Source: RGIG4079 sp045576735
GTDB lineage: Bacteria > Bacteroidota > Bacteroidia > Bacteroidales > Muribaculaceae
Assembly (NCBI GenBank): GCA_045576735.1
Contig: JAZNGZ010000074.1
Coordinates: 1-64,000 of the forward strand
DNA: 64,000 nucleotides
Direction: 5' to 3'
Shown: positions 53,285-61,053 of the stretch, in pieces
How the letters are laid out: each line of letters starts with the position of its first letter
Position numbering within the stretch: position 1 is the stretch's first letter
Made by a program: the position numbers and the translations under genes
The notes under the pieces: generated by a model
Database searches by the model: none
Seen by the model: the letters and a program-made list of their open reading frames with translations, nothing else
What the model was told of the DNA's origin: nothing

Positions 53285-54283
53285 ATGAAACAATGTATAA
53301 ATTGTAAGGAATGGATTGCTAAAGAGCATCAATTTTGCCCTGTGTGTGGTGAAAGCCAAGCGTCTATTAAAGATAGTTTGTCTAATGGCAACAACACAAG
53401 TTGTTTTATGACAATCATAATATTGCTTGTATTGATTATTATTGGAGGTGTTACATATTATATGTACACTAGAGGTGCTTTTGGAGAAATAACTGACGCG
53501 CCCGAAATAGACACTACTCAAGTTGTAACTGATACTGAATTAGTTGAACATGGCCTCCCCTCTGAATTGCACTTAACAAGTGTTAATTTCCTCACAAATA
53601 AAACTGCGACCATTGATTTAAAAATATCAACAAACGGAAATGTTTCCGGGAAATTCAGCATCGAAGGCGTTTCGGGACACAAATCTCTAACTGGTACAGG
53701 CAACAAAGAAGATGGAGTAATTGAAGTAAATAACACAAAAGAAGCAATCTCCTTAATATTGACTCCATTAGTGGATAATTATGGCAAATATGATTGTAAT
53801 TGGGAATACAAAGGAAAAGCTGGAAGTGCTTACTTCTATCCCGAAGAAGACAAAAATAGCAATAATACTGAGAGAGATAATGACATTCCTAATTTTGACC
53901 CCAACAAAATTAGACCCATAAATCCAAACGAAAATGGTTCAACTACAAATTCTGCCGACACAACAAGTGCATCCACTCAGGTAGTAGAAAAAATATCAAG
54001 TATTAAATTGTCGGGGAAATTAAATAATCGCATACAAATTGAGATGAATCTATATGATTTAGAAAACGGAAGAGGAAATTATTATTATGTTTCTCAAGGC
54101 TCTCACAAATTATTATCTCTCGATTGCCATTACAACAACAATGGTACACTCACTATGATTGAACGCGATGAAAATGGAGACGTAACCGGTAAATTTAGCG
54201 GTCGACTTATAGATGGAACTTTTACGGGAATTTTTGAGAACAACAAAAACGAAACTTTTTCCGTAGTGCTACATAAGAAATAA
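53285..54283 (+). CDS. Zinc-ribbon membrane protein with two beta-rich outer domains
   Basis: Unrecognised, 332 residues. Residues 4-21 are a zinc ribbon with two CxxC pairs (CINC, CPVC). A transmembrane helix follows at about 40-60 (TIIILLVLIIIGGVTYYMY), so the ribbon is cytosolic and the rest external. Residues 85-180 and 235-332 are two beta-rich domains of similar plan. The second (GRGNYYYVSQGSHKLLSLDC, GTLTMIERDENGDVTGKFSGRLIDGTFTGIFENNKNETFSVVL) has the same strand order as the small exported proteins at 24.9 and 25.4 kb. An Asp/Asn/Pro/Ser/Thr-rich linker joins the two. It may pass an outside signal to an inner partner. It is 71 bases before the Sel1 gene. Confidence 0.7.
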   Translation: MKQCINCKEWIAKEHQFCPVCGESQASIKDSLSNGNNTSCFMTIIILLVLIIIGGVTYYMYTRGAFGEITDAPEIDTTQVVTDTELVEHGLPSELHLTSVNFLTNKTATIDLKISTNGNVSGKFSIEGVSGHKSLTGTGNKEDGVIEVNNTKEAISLILTPLVDNYGKYDCNWEYKGKAGSAYFYPEEDKNSNNTERDNDIPNFDPNKIRPINPNENGSTTNSADTTSASTQVVEKISSIKLSGKLNNRIQIEMNLYDLENGRGNYYYVSQGSHKLLSLDCHYNNNGTLTMIERDENGDVTGKFSGRLIDGTFTGIFENNKNETFSVVLHKK

Positions 54284-54354
54284 TATTCTTTTATAACATT
54301 ACTCTAACAAAATTAAACTAATAAAATACTAAACGATTACCACATTTCAGGGAA

Positions 54355-55653
54355 ATGAAACTTAAAAACTTAATTTACTTCATTTGTATAACATTACTCT
54401 TATGTGCTTGTGGCAAAGACCCTAAAGAGATATTAGCCGAAGCAAATGCTAAATATAAAGCTAAAGACTATGTTGCCGCTGCCATTCTTTATGGAGAAGC
54501 AGCCGAAAAAGGGTTACCCGAAGCTCAACATCGCTATGGAGAATGTTATTACTATGGTGAGGGTGTTGAAAAGAATCTAACATTAGCTGCCGAATGGTTT
54601 CTTAAAGCGGCAGAACAAGGATATGTAAAAGCGCAAAACGATATTGCCTCATGCTATGAAGCGGGCGAAGGAGTTTCACAAGACTATAGCAAGGCCGTAA
54701 AATGGTATACAGCGGCTGCTGATAGTGGTTATAGTATATCTCAATATGCATTAGGCGAATGTTATGCCAATGGAATAGGTGTTCCAGCAAACGATACTAT
54801 CGCATTTGAATGGTACTCAAAAGCTGCCAATCAAAATCACACTCAAGCCCAATCATGCCTTGCCAATTGTTACTTCAATGGAGTTGGAGTAAATAAAGAC
54901 CCCAAAGAAGGATGTAAATGGTTGACAAAAGTAGCTGAACAAGGTGATGAGGCGGCTCAACTTCAACTTGGCGGATGCTATTATGATGGAACAGGTGTGG
55001 AAAAAGACTTTGCACTAGCTGTTGAATGGTTTAAAAAAGCTGCTGAGAAAAATAACCCAATGGCTCAATTATATATTGGAGAATGTTACCTACTTGGCGA
55101 AGGTGTTGAACAAAACGACACTATTGCAGTAGAATGGATTGAGAAATCGGCACAACAAGGTTGTTCTGAAGCAAAAGCAACTCTTGGAAAATGTTATTAT
55201 GAAGGAACGGGAGTAGAAGCCGACACTATCAAAGCAGAGCCTCTATTGCTTGAAGCTGCACAAAACGATGATGTATTGGCTCAATATTATATTGGCATGA
55301 TATATCTCTCATATGAGCCTAAGAAAAATCCTTCAGAAGCAATCAAATGGTTGGAAAAATCAGCGAAAGGCAAAAATGGTGAAGCTCAATTCAACCTCGC
55401 CATTTGTTATGAAGAAGGAAATGGAGTGGAAAAAGACATAACCCAAGCTATTAAATGGTATAATAAAGCCGTTGAAAATGGTCATACTGAGGCAAAATAT
55501 AATCTTGCATTATGTTTTATTAATGGCGATGGTGTAGAAATCAATTATGATACTGCCGAAGAGCTATTAAAAGATGCTCTCAATGAAGGGCTAGAGGATG
55601 CTCAGGTTGTACTTGATGACATACAACGTATTCGATACGAAAACGACATATAA
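54355..55653 (+). CDS. Sel1-repeat lipoprotein
   Basis: 432-residue lipoprotein with a signal ending in LLCAC (lipid at the Cys near residue 20). The rest, about 30-425, is made of roughly eleven Sel1-like repeats of 36 residues, each of the form AQxxLGxCYxxGxGVxxDxxxAxxWxxKAAEQG (clear units include YGECYYYGEGVEKNLTLAAEW and LGGCYYDGTGVEKDFALAVEW). Sel1 repeats form curved helical scaffolds that bind other proteins. Its location in the envelope points to a role in assembly or signalling. The preceding membrane protein gene may be a partner. Confidence 0.9.
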   Translation: MKLKNLIYFICITLLLCACGKDPKEILAEANAKYKAKDYVAAAILYGEAAEKGLPEAQHRYGECYYYGEGVEKNLTLAAEWFLKAAEQGYVKAQNDIASCYEAGEGVSQDYSKAVKWYTAAADSGYSISQYALGECYANGIGVPANDTIAFEWYSKAANQNHTQAQSCLANCYFNGVGVNKDPKEGCKWLTKVAEQGDEAAQLQLGGCYYDGTGVEKDFALAVEWFKKAAEKNNPMAQLYIGECYLLGEGVEQNDTIAVEWIEKSAQQGCSEAKATLGKCYYEGTGVEADTIKAEPLLLEAAQNDDVLAQYYIGMIYLSYEPKKNPSEAIKWLEKSAKGKNGEAQFNLAICYEEGNGVEKDITQAIKWYNKAVENGHTEAKYNLALCFINGDGVEINYDTAEELLKDALNEGLEDAQVVLDDIQRIRYENDI

Positions 55654-55894
55654 TATCAAATTAATTTTTTATGTGTAATCATAGGAGAATAAATAATTTA
55701 TTATTTTAATCATAAAAATACCTACGCAATATATCAACCCTCACTATTTTTATGTTATTATCTTAAATGATTTAATAAATTTAGTTTGTTGCAATTCTCA
55801 AATTAAATAATGATATGCGATAAATTCTAAAGATAAATTAAATAAAACATGAGGTCTATCCTATATTTATAATGCATAATTACACGATTATTCG

Positions 55895-55902
55895 TAATTT
55901 TG
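55895..55902 (+). promoter_or_regulatory. -7 box deciding the start of the second ABC-F gene
   Basis: TAATTTTG matches TAnnTTTG. It covers the TTG at 55900, which therefore cannot be the start codon. The first usable ATG is at 55936. The gap 55654-55894 is AT-rich and holds no gene I can see. Confidence 0.55.
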
Positions 55903-55935
55903 CACTTTGAAAAAATTAAGATTTACTTTATAATA

Positions 55936-57549
55936 ATGATAGCTGTAAATAATTTAGGAATCCAATTTGGTAAAAGAGTATTATTTCAAGATGTTAACTT
56001 GAAATTTACACCTGGCAACTGCTATGGCATCATTGGTGCCAATGGCGCCGGCAAATCAACTTTGATGCGCATTTTAAGCGACCAATTATCGCCCACTCAA
56101 GGCACAGTAACACAAGGTCCCGGTGAACGAATGAGCGTTCTAAGCCAAGACCACTTCGAATTTGACGAATATACTGTAATGAGTACTGTTCTAAGAGGAC
56201 ACACTATACTTTGGGATATTATGCAAGAAAAAGATGCATTGTATTGCAAAGAAGATTTCAACGATGAAGATGGTGTTAGAGCTGCCGAACTCGAAGAAAA
56301 ATTTGCCGAGCTCGAAGGTTGGAATGCAGAAAGTGATGCAGCGGCATTATTGAGCGGACTAGGGATTAAAGAAGATCGTCATTACATGCTAATGAAAGAC
56401 ATGAGTGGTAATGAAAAGGTACGTGTTCTTCTTGCGAAAGCTCTTTTTGGCAACCCCGACAACCTACTACTTGATGAGCCAACGAACGACCTTGACCTCG
56501 AAACAGTAGCATGGCTCGAAAATTATCTATCCAACTTTGAAAATACGGTTTTAGTTGTATCACACGACCGCCACTTCCTTGACTCAGTGTGTACTCACAC
56601 TTTGGATATTGACTACAATAAAGTAAGCTTATTTGCCGGTAACTATAGCTATTGGTATGAGTCTTCACAATTGGCTCTACGTCAACAACAGCAACAAAAC
56701 AAAAAAGCCGAAGAAAAACGCAAAGAGTTGCTTGAATTCATTCAACGCTTCTCTGCAAACGTTGCAAAATCAAAACAAACTACTTCTCGCAAAAAAATGC
56801 TTGAGAAACTTAATGTTGAAGAAATACAACCCTCATCGCGTCGTTATCCGGGCATTATATTCACTCCTTCACGCGAACCTGGAAATAAAATCCTAGAGGT
56901 AAAAGGGTTGACAGCAAGTGTTGATGGCGAATTACTCTTCAAAGATGTAAACTTCCAAATCGAAAAAGGAGATAAAGTTGCATTCTTGAGCCGAGACCCA
57001 CGCGCTATGACTGCATTATTTGAAATTATCAATGGCAACCGCAAAGCCGATGAAGGGACATATGATTGGGGACAAACAATTACCACTGCCTACCTCCCTC
57101 TTGACAATTCATCATTCTTCAATACCGACCTAAATCTTGTTGATTGGCTTTGCCAATTTAGCGATGATTCAAGTGAGATATACCTAAAAGGATTTCTCGG
57201 CAAAATGCTTTTCTCTGGCGAAGAAGTTCTCAAAAAAGCATCAGTACTCTCAGGTGGTGAGAAAATGCGTTGTATGATTGCTCGCATGATGCTACGTGAT
57301 GCTAACACAATGGTATTAGACTCTCCTACTAACCACCTTGACTTGGAATCAATCCAAGCGTTTAACAACACATTGCAAAACTTCAAAGGTAACATACTCA
57401 TGTCGTCGCATGACCATGAATTCATACAGACGGTTGCTAATCGCATTATTGAGCTAACTCCTAATGGTATTATCGACAAAATGATGGACTATGACGACTA
57501 TATTACCGACGAAAAAGTGCTTGCAGCAAGAGAACGTCTTTATAATTAA
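55936..57549 (+). CDS. ABC-F family ATPase, YbiT-like, with degenerate second ATP site
   Basis: Cytosolic double-ABC protein of the translation-linked ABC-F group, 537 residues from MIAVNNLGIQFGKR. Domain 1 has Walker A GANGAGKST, signature MSGNEKVR and Walker B LLLDEPTNDLD. Domain 2 is altered: where Walker A should be it reads AFLSRDPRAMTALF, without the Gly-Lys-Ser/Thr core. Its Walker B reads MVLDSPTNHLD, with Ser in place of the catalytic Glu, yet the signature LSGGEKMR is normal. I recall similar changes in other Bacteroidetes homologs, but this needs an alignment. ATP hydrolysis is therefore probably confined to one composite site. Confidence 0.88.
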   Translation: MIAVNNLGIQFGKRVLFQDVNLKFTPGNCYGIIGANGAGKSTLMRILSDQLSPTQGTVTQGPGERMSVLSQDHFEFDEYTVMSTVLRGHTILWDIMQEKDALYCKEDFNDEDGVRAAELEEKFAELEGWNAESDAAALLSGLGIKEDRHYMLMKDMSGNEKVRVLLAKALFGNPDNLLLDEPTNDLDLETVAWLENYLSNFENTVLVVSHDRHFLDSVCTHTLDIDYNKVSLFAGNYSYWYESSQLALRQQQQQNKKAEEKRKELLEFIQRFSANVAKSKQTTSRKKMLEKLNVEEIQPSSRRYPGIIFTPSREPGNKILEVKGLTASVDGELLFKDVNFQIEKGDKVAFLSRDPRAMTALFEIINGNRKADEGTYDWGQTITTAYLPLDNSSFFNTDLNLVDWLCQFSDDSSEIYLKGFLGKMLFSGEEVLKKASVLSGGEKMRCMIARMMLRDANTMVLDSPTNHLDLESIQAFNNTLQNFKGNILMSSHDHEFIQTVANRIIELTPNGIIDKMMDYDDYITDEKVLAARERLYN

Positions 57550-57573
57550 TAACGAAATAAATCAATAGGAACA

Positions 57574-57867
57574 ATGGTAAAACATATTGTAGCATTTAAA
57601 TTGACTGGCACTGAGGCTGAGCGTCGCGAAGTTGCACTAAAATTCAAAGACGCATTAATGGCTCTACCCGAGCAAATCGAGGTGCTTCATTCTATGGAAG
57701 TGGGGATTAATGAAAATCCATCTGAAACATGGGATGTAGTGTTAACTGCAGTAGTCGACACAATGGCTGATGTAGAAGTATATGCCAAACATCCTGCCCA
57801 TGTAGCTGCAGCTAGTTTACTAGCCGGACACAAAGGCGACCGCGCATGTGTTGATTACGAATTCTAA
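57574..57867 (+). CDS. Dabb family stress-responsive alpha/beta-barrel protein
   Basis: 97-residue dimeric alpha/beta-barrel (ferredoxin-like) protein. It shows the family features: the N-terminal strand VKHIVAFKLTG, then EQIEVLHSMEVGINENPSETWDVVLTAVVDTMADVEVYAKHPAHVAAA and the final DRACVDYEF. Dabb proteins are small and the biochemical role is rarely known; some are aromatic or polyketide cyclases. It is 24 bases after the ABC-F gene, probably in the same transcript, and closed by a terminator. Confidence 0.88.
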   Translation: MVKHIVAFKLTGTEAERREVALKFKDALMALPEQIEVLHSMEVGINENPSETWDVVLTAVVDTMADVEVYAKHPAHVAAASLLAGHKGDRACVDYEF

Positions 57868-57892
57868 TTATTATATTAATAATAAAAATAAG

Positions 57893-57932
57893 AACAAAAA
57901 CAGCACCTCACCGAGTGTGCTGTTTTTGTTGT
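57893..57932. terminator. Bidirectional terminator after the Dabb gene
   Basis: A 14-bp stem, AACAAAAACAGCAC with GTGCTGTTTTTGTT, around a 10-base loop, with A-rich and T-rich flanks. It serves the convergent minus-strand gene at 58014 too. Confidence 0.8.
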
Positions 57933-58013
57933 ATTACTGAAATTTTTGAATTACACATAAATGGTCATGTCGCTAGAGATAGCCTATTATATCAATAGAC
58001 AATTGATTCCAAC

Positions 58014-58655
58014 TTATGATTTCTTCAATTTGAAGCCAGCATTAACACCATCATAGCTTTCAAATAATTGAATAGCACCTTTGACTGTTGAGCTATTTGA
58101 AATTTGAGAAATCATCTTAGCCAATTCAATTAGTTTTTTTACATCGAAAGTCAAACTTAGGGTATTACCCGACAATGATGTATAAGCAACAAGTTGGCCT
58201 ATCTTAATTTGTCCAAAGGCATTAAATTTAAATATAAATGTTCCGTTCTCGCCTTTTTCAATAGTTCCTTGCAAAGTTGCATATTTAGCTTTCATTGTAA
58301 ATTTTGAAGATTCATCAATGGTTAGAGACAAATTTGTCAACCCTGCCTTTTCATAATATACTTTCAACTTATCTTCTATTGTTGATGACGCAACCGACCC
58401 TCCCACTTTTTTCAAAATATTATCACTTTGAAACGAAACAGCAGGACTTGAATAATCCCATGTTCCCACAAGTTGGTTCAATTCAATCTTATCGGTCGAC
58501 ACAATGTCACCTAATATATTTCCTATTGTCGAACCGGTAGCGGTTGAATCTGAGTCTAATCCTGAAACTTTCTCTACGATTGAGCCCCAATTAAACTGCG
58601 CATTTAATTGAATTACAAATAACGACGATAATAATACAACTAGAAATTTTTTCAT
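58014..58655 (-). CDS. Exported lipocalin-like protein (DUF4923-like)
   Basis: 213 residues. Signal peptide 1-19 (ends LNAQ). The mature part shows FNWGSIVEKVSG and a Ser/Thr/Gly linker. The domain LVGTWDYSSPAVSFQSDNILKKVGGSVASSTIEDKLKVYYEKAGLTNLSLTIDESSKFTMKAKYATLQGTIE follows, typical of the DUF4923 family, with a lipocalin-like GTW opening. It ends GAIQLFESYDGVNAGFKLKKS. The function is unknown; small hydrophobic ligand binding is a guess from the fold. It follows the dehydratase gene on the minus strand by 26 bases, so they may share a transcript. Confidence 0.8.
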   Translation of the reverse strand: MKKFLVVLLSSLFVIQLNAQFNWGSIVEKVSGLDSDSTATGSTIGNILGDIVSTDKIELNQLVGTWDYSSPAVSFQSDNILKKVGGSVASSTIEDKLKVYYEKAGLTNLSLTIDESSKFTMKAKYATLQGTIEKGENGTFIFKFNAFGQIKIGQLVAYTSLSGNTLSLTFDVKKLIELAKMISQISNSSTVKGAIQLFESYDGVNAGFKLKKS

Positions 58656-58681
58656 TTTTATTACAACTTAAAAAATCAATT

Positions 58682-60643
58682 CTATTTATCGTTAGTAATC
58701 TCAGCATCAACTTTTTGCCATTGCGAATTTTGAGAGATATATTCAGGAACTATTTGTTTCATTTCAACTACTATATCATGAATATTATCATCATATAATA
58801 ATTGATGCATTTTAACAAGATGTTTATCTATTTGCTCATACTCATAAGTCCTTACTTTGGCTATCATAATTTTTTTATGGTTAGTAGCCATTGTGCGCTC
58901 TTTATCATTCAATAATTCTTCAAATAACTTCTCCCCGGGACGCAATCCGGTTTCAACTATTTTAATATCAACACCCGGTTTCAATCCTGCAAGCGAAATC
59001 ATGCGCGATGCCAAATCATATATTTTAATAGGCTTACCCATATCAAATATATAAATTTCGCCACCATTACCCATGCATCCGGCTTCAAGCACAAGCGAAC
59101 AAGCCTCAGGAATTGTCATAAAGTATCTTATAATATCACGATGGGTAACTGTTACAGGTCCACCCGATTCAATTTGTTGCCTAAATCGAGGAATTACCGA
59201 ACCATTACTACCCAATACGTTTCCAAAACGTGTTGTTATAAACCTTGTGTGACTTCCATCTTTTGTCTTTTTTTGATGAAAGAAAAGAGATTGGACATAT
59301 ATTTCAGCAATACGCTTTGACGCACCCATCACGTTGGTAGGATTTACTGCCTTATCTGTTGAAATCATCACAAACTTTTCAACATTATATTTCACTGATA
59401 AATCTGCAATATTCTTAGTCCCGAATACATTTGTATTGATTGCTTCAGATGGATTATTTTCCATCATTGGAACATGCTTATACGCAGCAGCATGGAAAAC
59501 ATAACGGGGTTGATACTGTCGGAAGATGTGTTCCATGCGGTAGCGATTTGTTATGTCGCCAATATGTAACTCTACTTTTACATCTCTAAAATGTTCTTCC
59601 AACTCTAACTGTAACTCATGCATAGGCGTCTCTGCTTGATCTACAAGCACTATCTTCTTTGCGCCAAAAGAAGCAACTTGTCGTACAATCTCAGAACCAA
59701 TAGAGCCAGCTGCCCCTGTAATTAGAACCACTTGACCTCGCAATTGTTGTTCAATCAAAGGGTTGTTATTTTTAATAACCTCACGACCTAATAAATCTTC
59801 AATTTTAATATTTTGAACATGAGTTGACAAATTAGGCATTGAATTACCATCTACATCAAATTCTTCAATTTGATTTAACATCAATAATTTGATATTCTTT
59901 TCAAGAAATTTATCAGCAAATCCACTACGCATCAGTTCAATCTGTGTTGATAAAAATAGCAATGTCTCACATTTATATTTCTCAAACACTTCTGCAATTG
60001 CATCAGCATCATATTTTATAACAGGAATCCCATTAACCGTTGTGTTTATTTTCTTTTCCGACAAACTTAATAAAGCTACAGGGTCAAAACTTCCTTCGAC
60101 TTCATTTTTCAATGCGCTAGCTAATACAAATGAGTTGATTGCTGAGCCTAACACTATTACAGGTTTTCGCACCACTGTCGCCCCATTGATAAGTGTATAT
60201 AGGTATTTAACTGTCAACCTCATACACATCATTAAGGAAAAAGTAAAAACACCTATATTAAATATATTCCAAATACTATAATAACGTTTTCCAATTATAA
60301 ATTCCAATGAAAAAGCTAAAACAGATAAAATGGTTGATGAAATTATCACAAGGATAGCTATGCGATAAACATCCTCTATAACCGATAACCTCACAATATA
60401 TTGATGCGATTTAAGAACTAGGCTAAAAACTAAATATGTAGCTAATATAATTAGAGTTTTTACCAAGAATGTATACCAAAGAGTGTCTCCCGACACATAA
60501 TTATTGAATGAGAATGTTAATATACAGCTTATTGCAACAATTGTCATATCTGCCAAAAGCACAGCCCATCTCGGAGCTGGAGTTGCTGACATGATTTTCA
60601 TCATTGACAATCGCGATAGTCTAATTAAAACACGTCGACTCAT
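58682..60643 (-). CDS. Membrane nucleotide-sugar 4,6-dehydratase (WbpM/CapD/PglF type)
   Basis: 653-residue membrane enzyme that makes 4-keto-6-deoxy sugars from a UDP-HexNAc (probably UDP-GlcNAc) for polysaccharide or glycan synthesis. Four or five transmembrane helices occupy about 25-150. A Rossmann-like region at 160-275 (VIVLGSAINSFVLASALKNE) precedes the SDR domain, with GAAGSIG at 310-316, FHAAAYKHVPMMENNP, S428 in STDK, and M439/K443 in VMGASKR. This Ser-Met-Lys triad replaces the usual Ser-Tyr-Lys and marks the WbpM/PglF group. It stands without other glycan genes in the window. Confidence 0.92.
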   Translation of the reverse strand: MSRRVLIRLSRLSMMKIMSATPAPRWAVLLADMTIVAISCILTFSFNNYVSGDTLWYTFLVKTLIILATYLVFSLVLKSHQYIVRLSVIEDVYRIAILVIISSTILSVLAFSLEFIIGKRYYSIWNIFNIGVFTFSLMMCMRLTVKYLYTLINGATVVRKPVIVLGSAINSFVLASALKNEVEGSFDPVALLSLSEKKINTTVNGIPVIKYDADAIAEVFEKYKCETLLFLSTQIELMRSGFADKFLEKNIKLLMLNQIEEFDVDGNSMPNLSTHVQNIKIEDLLGREVIKNNNPLIEQQLRGQVVLITGAAGSIGSEIVRQVASFGAKKIVLVDQAETPMHELQLELEEHFRDVKVELHIGDITNRYRMEHIFRQYQPRYVFHAAAYKHVPMMENNPSEAINTNVFGTKNIADLSVKYNVEKFVMISTDKAVNPTNVMGASKRIAEIYVQSLFFHQKKTKDGSHTRFITTRFGNVLGSNGSVIPRFRQQIESGGPVTVTHRDIIRYFMTIPEACSLVLEAGCMGNGGEIYIFDMGKPIKIYDLASRMISLAGLKPGVDIKIVETGLRPGEKLFEELLNDKERTMATNHKKIMIAKVRTYEYEQIDKHLVKMHQLLYDDNIHDIVVEMKQIVPEYISQNSQWQKVDAEITNDK

Positions 60644-60878
60644 AAGAGGTTTTATTTTGATATAAAATGTATAATTTACTACAAAGATAACTTATATTTT
60701 TACAATAATCTAATATTTTCTAATTTTTCCCTGTAATAAACTTCTAATGCACGTCTTTGCACTAAAACACATTGATTCACCTACAACTGTTAATCTATTT
60801 TAACAAACTACATACATCTGTATTGAGTAAAATGACGTAATTTTACAAAATATTTATAACCCATTAGGGAACTTCGTT

Positions 60879-61037
60879 AATTACTTAGTGAGGATTTATT
60901 AATTCTTTGAAAAATCGTCAAATACAGCAATTAGTAAGACTCTCTAAAAACAAAGAAATTTGTGGGAAGTAAAGGGCGGGTCCCAATTACTAAGTTTAAT
61001 TAATTCTTGGAATTTATCGAAATTCCTTCATATACAG
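60879..61037 (+). repeat. Imperfect direct repeats upstream of the PCMD lipoprotein gene
   Basis: Two copies, 60879-60927 and 60985-61037, share AATTACT, AGT, TTAATTCTT, GAA, ATCG and ATACAG in order. A third short motif, CAATTAGTAAG (60926-60936), differs by one base from CAATTACTAAG (60984-60994). The right copy contains the palindrome GGAATTTATCGAAATTCC (61009-61026). The rest of the gap 60644-61053 is AT-rich, with no gene seen. It may be an operator region. Confidence 0.45.
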
Positions 61038-61053
61038 TTGATATTACATTTAA

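Noticed and set aside
55900..55935. Upstream TTG start for the second ABC-F gene
   Set aside because: The TTG is part of the exact -7 box TAATTTTG, so it would not be within the transcript.
60644..61053. Invertible promoter of a capsule locus
   Set aside because: The repeats are direct, not inverted, apart from one short palindrome. No recombinase gene or capsule gene run is present beside it.
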